Assembly (NCBI RefSeq): GCF_002705925.1
Contig: NZ_NKRE01000001.1
Coordinates: 5,421,781 to 5,478,633 of the forward strand
Source: Mycobacterium ostraviense
GTDB lineage: Bacteria > Actinomycetota > Actinomycetes > Mycobacteriales > Mycobacteriaceae
Direction: 5' to 3'
DNA: 56,853 bases
The translations under genes were made by a program, and so were the position numbers. Positions within the stretch are counted from its first letter, which is position 1; the number at the start of each line of letters is the position of its first letter. The notes under the pieces were generated by a model. That model saw only the letters and a list, made by a program, of their open reading frames with translations, was not told where the DNA came from and searched no databases. This document shows, in pieces, positions 46,632 through 54,816 of the stretch.

Positions 46632-47750
46632 ATGGACTCTCGCCGATTCGACACCGCGGTGTACGCGCGACGTTTGGCTGCGGCGGCAGCCGCGGCCGCC
46701 GACGCCGGCCTGGCTGGTCTGGTGATCACCCCGGGTTATGACTTGCGTTACCTGATCGGCTCGCGGGCGGAGACGTTCGAGCGGCTTACCGCGCTGGTGC
46801 TGCCGGCTTCCGGTGAGCCGACCATCGTCGTGCCGCGGCTGGAGTTGGCCACGTTGCGGGAGTGTTTCGAGGCTTTGCGGTTGCGAGTGTGCGACTGGGT
46901 CGACGGCGAGGATCCCTACCAACTGGTGGCGGCGGCGTTGGGCGCCGGCCAAGCGAGTGCGGTCAGCGATTCCATGCCGGCGTTGCATCTGCTGCCGCTG
47001 GCCGCCGCGTTGGGCGTGCTGCCGGTTTTGGCCACCAATGTGTTGCGCACGTTGCGAATGGTCAAGGAGGAGGCTGAGATTGACGCGTTGCGACGGGCGG
47101 GTGCGGCCATCGACCGGGTGCACGCCCGGGTGCCGGAGTTTCTGGCGCCAGGGCGAACCGAGGCCGAGGTCGCCGCCGACATCGCCGAAGCGATTGTCGC
47201 CGAAGGACATTCGCAGGTAGCGTTTGTCATCGTCGGATCCGGCCCGCACGGCGCCGACCCGCATCACCGGTTTTCGGATCGCACACTACAGGTCGGTGAC
47301 ATCGTCGTCGTCGACATCGGTGGGACCGTCGAGCCCGGATATCACTCCGACTGCACCCGCACCTACAGCATCGGCGAGCCAGATCGAGCTGTGGCACAAC
47401 ACTATTCGATATTGCAGCGGGCTCAGCGCGCCGCCGTTGAGGCGGTGCGTCCGGGGGTGACGGCGGCGCGGGTGGATGCCGCGGCCCGTGACCTGCTGGC
47501 CGAGGCCGGATTGGCCGAGTTTTTCGTGCACCGCACCGGACACGGCATCGGATTGAGCGTGCACGAAGAGCCCTACATCGTGGCCGGCAACGAGCTGCCA
47601 CTGGCCGCCGGGATGGCGTTTTCCATCGAGCCGGGCATCTATTTCCCGGGCCAGTGGGGGGCGCGCATCGAGGACATCGTCGTCGTCACCGCCGACGGCG
47701 CCTGGTCCGTCAACAACCGGCCGCACTCGTTGGTGGTGGTGCCCGTTTGA
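46632..47750 (+). CDS. pepE: M24 family Xaa-Pro dipeptidase/aminopeptidase PepE
   Basis: 372 residues (375 in M. tuberculosis). Metallopeptidase cleaving X-Pro bonds. N-terminal creatinase-like domain (about 1-135), then the pita-bread catalytic domain with the five metal ligands: Asp in VVDIGGTV, Asp in HSDCTRTYSIG, His in HRTGHGIGLSVHE, Glu in SIEPGIYFPG, Glu in RIEDIVVV. The ATG at 46632 follows a TAnnnT element by 7 bases. Cytosolic. Confidence 0.95.
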   Translation: MDSRRFDTAVYARRLAAAAAAAADAGLAGLVITPGYDLRYLIGSRAETFERLTALVLPASGEPTIVVPRLELATLRECFEALRLRVCDWVDGEDPYQLVAAALGAGQASAVSDSMPALHLLPLAAALGVLPVLATNVLRTLRMVKEEAEIDALRRAGAAIDRVHARVPEFLAPGRTEAEVAADIAEAIVAEGHSQVAFVIVGSGPHGADPHHRFSDRTLQVGDIVVVDIGGTVEPGYHSDCTRTYSIGEPDRAVAQHYSILQRAQRAAVEAVRPGVTAARVDAAARDLLAEAGLAEFFVHRTGHGIGLSVHEEPYIVAGNELPLAAGMAFSIEPGIYFPGQWGARIEDIVVVTADGAWSVNNRPHSLVVVPV

Positions 47751-47766
47751 TGTCAATGCCGCCGGG

Positions 47767-47772
47767 TAGGTT
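47767..47772 (+). promoter_or_regulatory. Putative -10 element for the downstream serine-hydrolase gene
   Basis: TAGGTT fits TAnnnT and ends 6 bases before the GTG at 47779. Confidence 0.3.
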
Positions 47773-47778
47773 GGCGTC

Positions 47779-50015
47779 GTGTCGCTGTTGGATCTGACCC
47801 TGCTTCCGTTACGTATCGCCCGCCAGGTCGCCGACGCAGTGGTGCACCCGTCACCGGCGCCCCCTGCCGAACTGGTCGTGGTCGACGGGATGCCCGAGAG
47901 CGCGCCTCCGGCCGCTCGGCGGCCGGAGCCGACGCTTCCGGCGCCGGCGGGATGGCCGTTCGGCGAGCAGTTTCCGCGAACCTGCGGAGCTGCCCGCATG
48001 GCCGGAGGGGCACTTTTTTGGACAGACTTCCTTTACGACGACCACGGCGCGACGGGTCTGCCGGTCGGAGTCCTGCAGATCCAGGCGCCGCCGCGCGGCA
48101 CCTACGTGTATCCGGCCGGGCCCGCGGCCGGCAACGGCGTCGACATCTTCCGCGTCGCGATCGGGCTCACCGATACCCACACCTGGTGGCGAGTCGACTG
48201 GAACAGCTTGGTGGATGCCACCGTGCCGATCGCGCTGTTCACCTTCGACACCGATCGGGGCCGGGCCGCGTCGGCGGTGTGGCCGGCCGGGGCCGGGGTG
48301 CGTTCGGCGGGTATCGACATGGCCTTGCTGGTTTCGGGTCGCATCGCCCGGCTGATCGACCTGACCACCCAGGTCGCGACGCCGGTCGAGCACAGCGTCG
48401 ACCTGGCGGCACGGTCGTTTCTTGCGCAGGTGCCGCGGTCGGTGCTGGAACCGGCCGGGACGTGGACGGTTCGGCTGGTCGCGGGGTTGGCCAACGCGGC
48501 GGGGGACGGGTTCGCCGATGTGCCGGCCGAGCGGGGCGCGCTGCCCGGTCAGCCCACGTCTACAACGTCGCCTTCCGCACCCACACTCAGGAGCAGCCGC
48601 ACCTCAACTTCTGGTCCGATGCCGCCCAAGCCGCCGCCCTGACCAGCGGCGATGTCTCCGAGTTCGCGGTGGCAGTCGAGTGGGACCGGCTTGCGGCCCG
48701 CGAAACCACGTCCGAACCGGTGATCACCGGACCGTCGACGCGGTGGTACGTGTCCTCGATCGAGCTTGGCCAGGGCGTCGCCCCGGGGACCGTGCTGGAC
48801 ACCGACCCGCAGTTTCTGGGAAGGGTGCAGCCCTATTCGGTGTGTTTGCCGTCGACCTACGCGCCGGGCCGGGCGTTGCCGCTGACGCTGTTGCTGCATT
48901 CGCTCGCGCTGGGGCAAACCCAGTTCGCCGCGATCGACCCTCGCCTCTTGCACGAAGTGTGTGAGACGCGCGGCTCGGTAGTGGTGACGCCGCTGGGTCG
49001 AGGTCCGTCAACCTGGTACTTCGACGCCGGCGAACTCGACGTGTGGGAAGTGTGGGCGCGGGTGGCCGAGCAGCTGGGTACCGACCCCAACCGCACGGTC
49101 GTCTCCGGCTATTCGATGGGCGGTTATGCGGCCTACAAGCTGGGGCTGACGTACCCGGAGGTGTTCGCACAGGCCGTGGTGCTGGCCGGGCCGCCGACGT
49201 GCGGGGTGCGGCTGCTGCCCAATGTCGACATTCCTGCCGATCTCGACCTGGACTCGCACTGTGCGCGTGAGGGTGACACCTGGGAGCTGCTGGCCAATGC
49301 CCGCTGGCTGCCGTTCGTCATCGCCCACGGGTTGCTCGACGAGTTGGTGCCGTTTTCGTCGGCGGCCGAGCAGGTGCTGGAACTGGACAGGTTGGGATAC
49401 CGCTACCGGTTTACCGTGTACCCGTTCGAGGACCACATTGCCTGGGTGCTGCAGGATAAGTTCGACGATCCGATCGCGCACATGGGGACCGTTCTGCGCC
49501 AAGCGGATCCGGGGCACATCACGTTCGCGTGGTATCCCCAGCTGGTGCGTGCCGATCTCGGCATCGGGCCGCATCAGGTGTGGTGGTTGTCGGAGCTGAC
49601 CGCCGATCCCGCGGTGACGGCCCGGCGCGGAGCCACCGCGGAAGTCGACGCCCGCTCCTATGCTCGGCCCGACCCGATGCACAGCATTCGCCGGCGCCGC
49701 GGCTTCGTCCCGCACTTCGACCCGACGCCCGGGTTGTACACCGAATTGGATTGGCGGGTAACCGGTCCCGCCGACGCGCTGCCATACTTGACGCTGCGGC
49801 TCACCGGAGTCGCCAGCCTGACGGTCGATGTAGCGCGGGCGGGGTTGGCGTCGTTGCCGTCGTCGAGCATCGCGGTGGCGTCTGACGTTGCCGCGCAGAT
49901 CACCCTCGGTGGTTTGCCTGACGGCGTACAGGTGCGGCTGGATGGTCAGCCTGTCGGGTCGACGGTGGCGGTACCGGTTGGGCGGCACCAGATTTCGTTG
50001 GTGCGGACGGGTTAG
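47779..50015 (+). pseudogene. Serine hydrolase (prolyl-oligopeptidase/PHB-depolymerase-like), one-base frameshift
   Basis: The first frame runs from the GTG at 47779 through ERGALPGQP. The next frame resumes with HVYNVAFRTHTQEQPHLNF and is open to a TAG at 50013-50015. Inserting one C in the CCC at 48553-48555 restores a single protein of about 745 residues. The N-terminal 350 residues are beta-rich and of unknown family. The second half has an alpha/beta hydrolase domain: RVQPYSVCLPSTYAPGRALPLTLLLHS, catalytic Ser in VVSGYSMGGYAAY, and FEDHIAWV likely carrying the His. No signal peptide is evident. It occupies the place where H37Rv has Rv2088/pknJ. Either a fresh frameshift or an assembly error. 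Confidence 0.75.
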
Positions 50016-50038
50016 CGAGTGCGGCTGATAGGTGAGCT

Positions 50039-50592
50039 TCACTGGCCACGAAGCTGGTCCTTGATGCTGAACCCGTTGCTGTCAGTGCGGTGGTTGTTCA
50101 TATTGCGGCATTCGCCGGAAAGCTCGATCGCCCCGTCGGCGCCGAGAATGGACTTACGCCGATAGTTGCCATGACACCATCTTTGTGAATCACCGTTCCG
50201 AACAAGTGCTGTCTCGGCGGCGCGCCGGACGACCAACCGTGAGCCACCATCGTCGCCGCAACTTGCTCGAAGTAGCTGCTGTGGTCGATGCCACGCGGAA
50301 CGATGAAGGTCATGTCGACCCGACCACGGTAGGGTGGATCGCCCTGATCGTTGCAGGACTCCCAGCTGAATCCTCCTGAAACATCTTGCAGCCCTGTTAT
50401 TTTTGCGATCTGCTTGGCCGGCTCGATCACCTGGGCCATGGCCTGCTCGTCAGAGAGCGGATGTTCGGGGTGGTCAGCATCGTGCGCAAACGGATACATC
50501 AGCGAACAACCTCCCAACAGGAAAACCACCGTCAGCGGCCATGCCAGACGTTCTGGCCATCGCCGGAATCGATCATTCGAACTCATCGTCAT
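50039..50592 (-). pseudogene. LppA-type lipoprotein, copy 1 (frameshifted near the 3' end)
   Basis: The ATG at 50592 starts a signal peptide ending in the lipobox LGGC (Cys29), followed by SLMYPFAHDADHPEH, SWESCNDQGDPPYRGRVDM and VIHKDGVMATIGVSPF. There the frame shifts: near 50144-50148 one C is missing compared with copy 3, so this frame ends at 50098. The expected tail (GADGAIELSGECRNM to IKDQLRGQ) lies in the next frame, ending at 50039. The predicted product would lose the second conserved Cys (ECRNM). Last gene of the lipoprotein array; 63 bases after copy 2. Confidence 0.8.
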
Positions 50593-50655
50593 AGGTGATG
50601 GAGCTCGCCGCTAGACAAGCACTGCCTATGCGGCAAAACCGTTGCGGGCACGGGT

Positions 50656-51213
50656 TTATCCCGCATTCAGCTGGTCCTTGATGTCGTACCATTTGCCATC
50701 GTGGCGGTGAGCACCCATGTTGCGACATTCGCCAGAAAGCTCTACCGAGCCCCACTGTTTGCCACCAGAGTGCACGCCGATGATCGCCATTACGCCGTCT
50801 TTGTGAATTACGCGACCAAAAGCATGCAGCCCAGCAGGTGGGCCATCTGACCAACCCTGGGCGATCATCGCCCTAGCGATCCGCTCAAAATAGGTTTGAG
50901 GGTCGACACCTACCGGCATGTCGTATCCCATGTCGACACGTCCTCGGTAGGGTGGGTCGCCCTGATCGTTGCAGGATTCCCAGCCAAATACCCCTGAAAC
51001 ATCCTGTAATCCAGCCACTTTCGCAATTTGTTTGGCAGGGTCGACCACCTGCGCCATGGCCTGCTCGTCGGAGAGCGGATGTTCGGGGTGGTCAACATCG
51101 TGCGCAAACGGATACATAAGCGAACAACCTCCCAAGACTAAAACCACCGTCAGCGCTACGACCGCAAGCCGCAGCAGGCCTGACCTGAGGCAATTACTTG
51201 AACTCATGGTCAT
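50656..51213 (-). CDS. LppA/LppJ-type lipoprotein, copy 2 (intact)
   Basis: 185 residues. Signal peptide with lipobox LGGC (Cys30), then the family pattern SLMYPFAHDVDHPEHPLSDEQAM, LQDVSGVFGWESCNDQGDPPYRG, WSDGPPAGL, VIHKDGVMAIIGV, VELSGECRNMG and a C-terminal DQL. Two conserved cysteines (SCNDQ and ECRNM) may form a disulfide outside the membrane. It resembles LppA/LppB/LppV and lppJ (Rv2080) of M. tuberculosis, proteins of unknown function found mainly in pathogenic mycobacteria. The ATG at 51213 lies 20 bases inside the end of the truncated hydrolase copy, so the two are translationally coupled. Confidence 0.88.
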   Translation of the reverse strand: MTMSSSNCLRSGLLRLAVVALTVVLVLGGCSLMYPFAHDVDHPEHPLSDEQAMAQVVDPAKQIAKVAGLQDVSGVFGWESCNDQGDPPYRGRVDMGYDMPVGVDPQTYFERIARAMIAQGWSDGPPAGLHAFGRVIHKDGVMAIIGVHSGGKQWGSVELSGECRNMGAHRHDGKWYDIKDQLNAG

Positions 51214-52138
51214 TGGTGACTGAGTCCCCTGGCCGGTCCCATTCGGGGTCAACGGTGACAGGCGTTTGGATCTCGACATGCGGCAGCGGAATCGTTCCGA
51301 ACGGGGTATGCACCTGGGTCGGGGTAGAGATTCGTTCTTCGGCTCGGTGGGGTGCCAGCATTCCTTCTCCTGCGAGATTGTTTCCGTGGCCGACGGCAAT
51401 TTCAGTCATGTTGTGCAGCGCCTCGCTGCCCATGTTGTAGTAGTGCGAATGATCATTGAACCAGGGGGTAATGTCATGCGTGCCGGCTACTTCGGCGCGG
51501 AATCGCACTGAGCCGAAACCGTCGTGAGCGGGGTCGCCGCCCAGTCCCGCTAGTGGCCCGAGCGGGTAGCCGAGTGCGTTGTTGACCCAATTGGGCACGG
51601 CGCTACCTGATTCTCCGATCCAGCTGATCGCGTCGGTGGAGGCGGCACCCACGTAGACGTTTCCGCCGTTGAGGTGGAAGTCGGCGGCGCTATGCGCCAG
51701 ATCGGATCCTGGGCAGCCGATCAACACGGCGTCGTTGGCGCGCAGACCACTGTTTGCGAACGCATCGGCGACTGTCGTCGAACCGTATGAATGCCCGATG
51801 ACGGTGACGTGAGACGGGATGCCACCTTCGTGAGAAACGGTTAGGCCGTTGACGTCGGCGGCCAGCACTTCGCCTCCCTGGCGCGCCATCCAGGGGGTGC
51901 CGACCTGTTGCAGCTTGGTCGGGTCGGTCGCGGCCGCTTCCGGATTTTGGAAGTCGAACGCCGGTGCGTCATAGCCCATCCAGGCGATCACTGAGGTGGA
52001 AGCCAGCCGTAACCTCCCGAAACATCCCGCAGCCCAGCAGTTCTGGTAGTCTTTGGCCGGCTCGACTACTCGATCCATAGCATGTTCGTTCGGCGAGCGA
52101 ACGCTCGGGTGATCGGGGTCGTTCCCAAATGGATACAT
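51194..52138 (-). CDS. Chimeric ORF: lipoprotein fragment fused to the C-terminal half of a DUF1023 hydrolase
   Basis: 314 codons. From the ATG at 52138 the first about 28 codons are the LppA-type stretch MYPFGNDPDHPS to VVEPAK, then a short out-of-frame part. From position 52001 downward it is the DUF1023 hydrolase from STSVIAWMGYDAPAF to the natural end DSVTNDHEFK. It keeps the nucleophile motif VIGHSYGSTT and the His-rich NDHSHYYN, but lacks the N-terminal helical domain and the first half of the hydrolase fold seen in the full copy, so enzyme activity is unlikely. It may be made as a decoy or be a pseudogene. The 182 bases beside the junction read as identical to the full copy. Confidence 0.7.
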   Translation of the reverse strand: MYPFGNDPDHPSVRSPNEHAMDRVVEPAKDYQNCWAAGCFGRLRLASTSVIAWMGYDAPAFDFQNPEAAATDPTKLQQVGTPWMARQGGEVLAADVNGLTVSHEGGIPSHVTVIGHSYGSTTVADAFANSGLRANDAVLIGCPGSDLAHSAADFHLNGGNVYVGAASTDAISWIGESGSAVPNWVNNALGYPLGPLAGLGGDPAHDGFGSVRFRAEVAGTHDITPWFNDHSHYYNMGSEALHNMTEIAVGHGNNLAGEGMLAPHRAEERISTPTQVHTPFGTIPLPHVEIQTPVTVDPEWDRPGDSVTNDHEFK

Positions 52139-52222
52139 CGACGAACAATCTCCTCAGGCGAAGATCGCCGCGGTCAGCGCCGCAAGGCAGACCTGCCATC
52201 GTCGACGACGGCTGATTGGCAT
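52002..52222 (-). pseudogene. LppA-type lipoprotein, copy 4 (5' remnant)
   Basis: An ATG at 52222 opens MPISRRRRWQVCLAALTAAIFA, a signal-peptide-like start. It meets a TGA, then continues GDCSSMYPFGNDPDHP, in which the Cys is at the lipobox position of the other copies. Further on the frame shifts: GLRDVSGGYGW, the counterpart of GLQDVSGGFSW, is in another frame. At 52001/52002 the lipoprotein sequence ends and hydrolase sequence begins. So only the first third of the gene is left. Confidence 0.75.
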
Positions 52223-52294
52223 CACTCCACACGATGAAAAAGGCCGCACGTCAAGAAAGCAACCAGTACGGGATGCGTTGCTGTCGTTCAGACT

Positions 52295-52849
52295 TCATCC
52301 TCCACGTAGCTGGTCGCTGATATTGAGCCAGCGGGCGTGACGATGGTCGCCCATGTTGCGACACTCGCCGGAAAGTTCGACATCGCCATCCGCGCCTAGA
52401 AAGGGGCTCACCCCGATGATTGCCATTACGCCATCTTTGTGGATCGCCGTTCCGAACGGGCGCAGCCCAGGTGGGGGGCCGGTCAACCAGCCATGCGCCA
52501 CCATCGTTGCGGCCACTTGCTCAAAGTAGGCGTTGTGATCCATGCCGGCGGGGACGTTAAACTTGACGTTTACGCGGCCACGGTAGGGCGGATCACCCTG
52601 GTCATTGCAGGACTCCCACCCAAATTCTCCCGAGACATCCTGTAGTCCAGCTACTTTGGCGATCTGCTTCGCTGGCTCGATCACCTGCGCCATGGCCTGC
52701 TCGTCGGATAGCGGATGCTCGGGGCGATCAGCATCGTGCGCAAACGGATACATCAGTGAACAACCTCCCAATGGGAAAGCCATTGTCAGCGCTACGGCCG
52801 CAAGCCGCAGCAAGCCTGACCGGCGGAAGTTACTTGAACTCATGGTCAT
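52295..52849 (-). CDS. LppA/LppJ-type lipoprotein, copy 3 (intact)
   Basis: 184 residues. Signal peptide with lipobox LGGC (Cys30). Same family pattern as copy 2: SLMYPFAHDADRPEH, FGWESCNDQGDPPYRGRVNV, YFEQVAATMVAHGW, AIHKDGVMAIIGVSPFLGADG, VELSGECRNMGDH, DQLRGG. The ATG at 52849 overlaps the end of the full-length hydrolase by 20 bases, the same arrangement as copy 2. By order it corresponds to lppJ, which follows Rv2079 in H37Rv. Predicted to be anchored on the outer face of the plasma membrane. Confidence 0.88.
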   Translation of the reverse strand: MTMSSSNFRRSGLLRLAAVALTMAFPLGGCSLMYPFAHDADRPEHPLSDEQAMAQVIEPAKQIAKVAGLQDVSGEFGWESCNDQGDPPYRGRVNVKFNVPAGMDHNAYFEQVAATMVAHGWLTGPPPGLRPFGTAIHKDGVMAIIGVSPFLGADGDVELSGECRNMGDHRHARWLNISDQLRGG

Positions 52850-54812
52850 TGGTGACGGAGTCTTCAGGCCGGTCCCATTCGGGGTCGACAGTAACAGGTG
52901 TGGTGATCTCGACGCGCGGTAGCGGAATCGTTCCAAAAGGGGTATGCACCTGGGTCGGGGTGGAGATTCGTTCTTCGGCTCGGGGTGGGGCTAGCATTCC
53001 TTCCCCTGCGAGGTTCTTTCCATGGCCGACGGTGATTTCGGTCATGTTGTGCAGCGCCTCGCTGCCCTTGTTGTAGTAGTGCGAATGGTCGTTGAACCAG
53101 GGGGTGATGTTGTGTGAGCCGGCGACTTCGGCGCGGAATCGCACCGACCCGAAACCGTCGTGAGCCGGATCGGTGCCCAGTCCTGCTAATGGCCCGAGCG
53201 GGTAGCCGAGTGCGTTGTTGACCCAATTGGGAACCGCGCTACCTGATTCACCGATCCAGCTGATCGCGTCGGTGGAGGCAGCACCTACGTAGACCTGTCC
53301 GCCGTTGAGGTGGAAGTCGGTGGCGCTGTGCGCTAAATCGGTTCCCGGGCAGCCGATGAGCACGGCATCGTTGGCGCGCATGCCGCTGTTGGCGAACGCA
53401 TCGGCAACTGTGGTGGACCCGTAGGAGTGCCCGATGACGGTGACGCGTGACGGGGTGCCACCTTCGTGAGAAACGGTTAGGCCGTTGACGTCGGCGGCCA
53501 GCACTTCGCCTCCCTGGCGCGCCATCCAGGGGGTGCCGACCTGTTGCAGCTTGGTCGGGTCGGTCGCGGCCGCTTCCGGATTTTGGAAGTCGAACGCCGG
53601 TGCGTCATAGCCCATCCAGGCGATCACTGAGGTGGAATGGGTTGGGTCGGCTTTGGCCGACTGGTCGTAGAGGTTGATGGCGTCGTTATGCGCGTCGTAC
53701 AACCAGCCTACTTTCACGCTGCTGTTGGTGCCGGGCACGATGACGGAGGTGTTTTGTGCCCTATCGGGGTTGCCGATTGCGATCGCCGCTCTGCCCTTGC
53801 CGTTGAAGGCGAGTGGATCGTATGCCCACAACATGACAGGCCTCGAGCGGGCATCCGAGCCGGCACGGTCGTGGTTGAGGCCCTCGTTAGTCTTTACCGC
53901 GTTCTGATACCGGGTGATATCTGCGGCGGTGAGGCCGTACTTGCCAGGGTTGCTGAACACATCGTTGTCCCGATTGTTAAGGGCATTATCCCGAAGGGCC
54001 TTTGGCGACAGTCCATGCTGTCCGGCGGCATCTTCGACCCGTCGGAGGTCGTCGTTCATCACCGCAAGGTTGACCTGGCCGCGCACTTCGGCCGGAATGC
54101 CATTGAGGTTGCCCAACTCCTGCGGGTGTTGATCGACCAACAGTCGTCTTTGCTCGTCGCTGAGTGACTCCCACCAGCGCTTGACCTGCTCTGGACCGGT
54201 GTCAGGCGGTGGGATCAAAAGTTCGTCGGCTATTGCGACCTCTGCCGGGTCGACGCCGTCGGCGCGCAGATTGCCGAGCCCACTTTGCAAGATCGCCGAA
54301 TAATTGTCACGAATGTGGTTGAGCTGGGCCAGGACTGCCCGTGTTTCGGCAACGGCGTCGTCGCACAGCGCATTGGCCTCAGTTTGATCGTCGGCGGCGA
54401 GGGCCTCACCGATCTCGCAGTCGATATCTTCAAGGTCCTGCTCGAGCGCTGAGATGTACCACCCGGCGGACCGTTGTGCCTCGGCCAGGGCGGCCGCAAT
54501 ATTCTCCAAATCGACGGCGATCCTGGGCAATTGCGCGGCCTGGAGCTTCAGCGACGTGGTTACGCGCTGCACCTCGGCGGAGTCGTTGATTGGGTGCTCG
54601 CCGTTCTCCCGGTTCCAAGCCCATTCGAATCGCCGCAGTGCCTGATTGAAGGCCGCGTCGGCCTCGGCCGTTGAGGCACCGGCGTCGTGGAAAGCTTTGG
54701 CCAGGTCGGAAATCTGCGCTGGACGGCCCGCTTGGAGGCTCCGGTTGATCGCCCACGGATCGCCGCCGGCTTCGGCGATCAGCAGGGCGATGCTTATGCA
54801 GTGGAGTTGCAT
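52830..54812 (-). CDS. DUF1023 alpha/beta hydrolase with N-terminal helical domain, Rv2079-like
   Basis: 660 residues (656 for Rv2079). The N-terminal about 330 residues are predicted helical, with heptad-like stretches (LENIAAALAEAQRSAGW, LEQDLEDIDCEIGEALA) and WAWNREN near residue 67; this shape recalls type VII secretion substrates, but a definite WXG or YxxxD/E signal is not proven. The C-terminal DUF1023 domain (about 350-600) has VIVPGTNSSV, catalytic Ser in VIGHSYGSTTVADA, Asp candidates in GCPGTDLAH, and His in NDHSHYYN. The target is unknown. It is four bases downstream of the duplicated-helix gene and overlaps lipoprotein copy 3 by 20 bases. No signal peptide. Confidence 0.85.
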   Translation of the reverse strand: MQLHCISIALLIAEAGGDPWAINRSLQAGRPAQISDLAKAFHDAGASTAEADAAFNQALRRFEWAWNRENGEHPINDSAEVQRVTTSLKLQAAQLPRIAVDLENIAAALAEAQRSAGWYISALEQDLEDIDCEIGEALAADDQTEANALCDDAVAETRAVLAQLNHIRDNYSAILQSGLGNLRADGVDPAEVAIADELLIPPPDTGPEQVKRWWESLSDEQRRLLVDQHPQELGNLNGIPAEVRGQVNLAVMNDDLRRVEDAAGQHGLSPKALRDNALNNRDNDVFSNPGKYGLTAADITRYQNAVKTNEGLNHDRAGSDARSRPVMLWAYDPLAFNGKGRAAIAIGNPDRAQNTSVIVPGTNSSVKVGWLYDAHNDAINLYDQSAKADPTHSTSVIAWMGYDAPAFDFQNPEAAATDPTKLQQVGTPWMARQGGEVLAADVNGLTVSHEGGTPSRVTVIGHSYGSTTVADAFANSGMRANDAVLIGCPGTDLAHSATDFHLNGGQVYVGAASTDAISWIGESGSAVPNWVNNALGYPLGPLAGLGTDPAHDGFGSVRFRAEVAGSHNITPWFNDHSHYYNKGSEALHNMTEITVGHGKNLAGEGMLAPPRAEERISTPTQVHTPFGTIPLPRVEITTPVTVDPEWDRPEDSVTNDHEFK

Positions 54813-54816
54813 TGAA

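Noticed and set aside
51969..52232. Separate small protein over lipoprotein copy 4
   Set aside because: It is an alternative frame through the broken lipoprotein gene and has no independent support.
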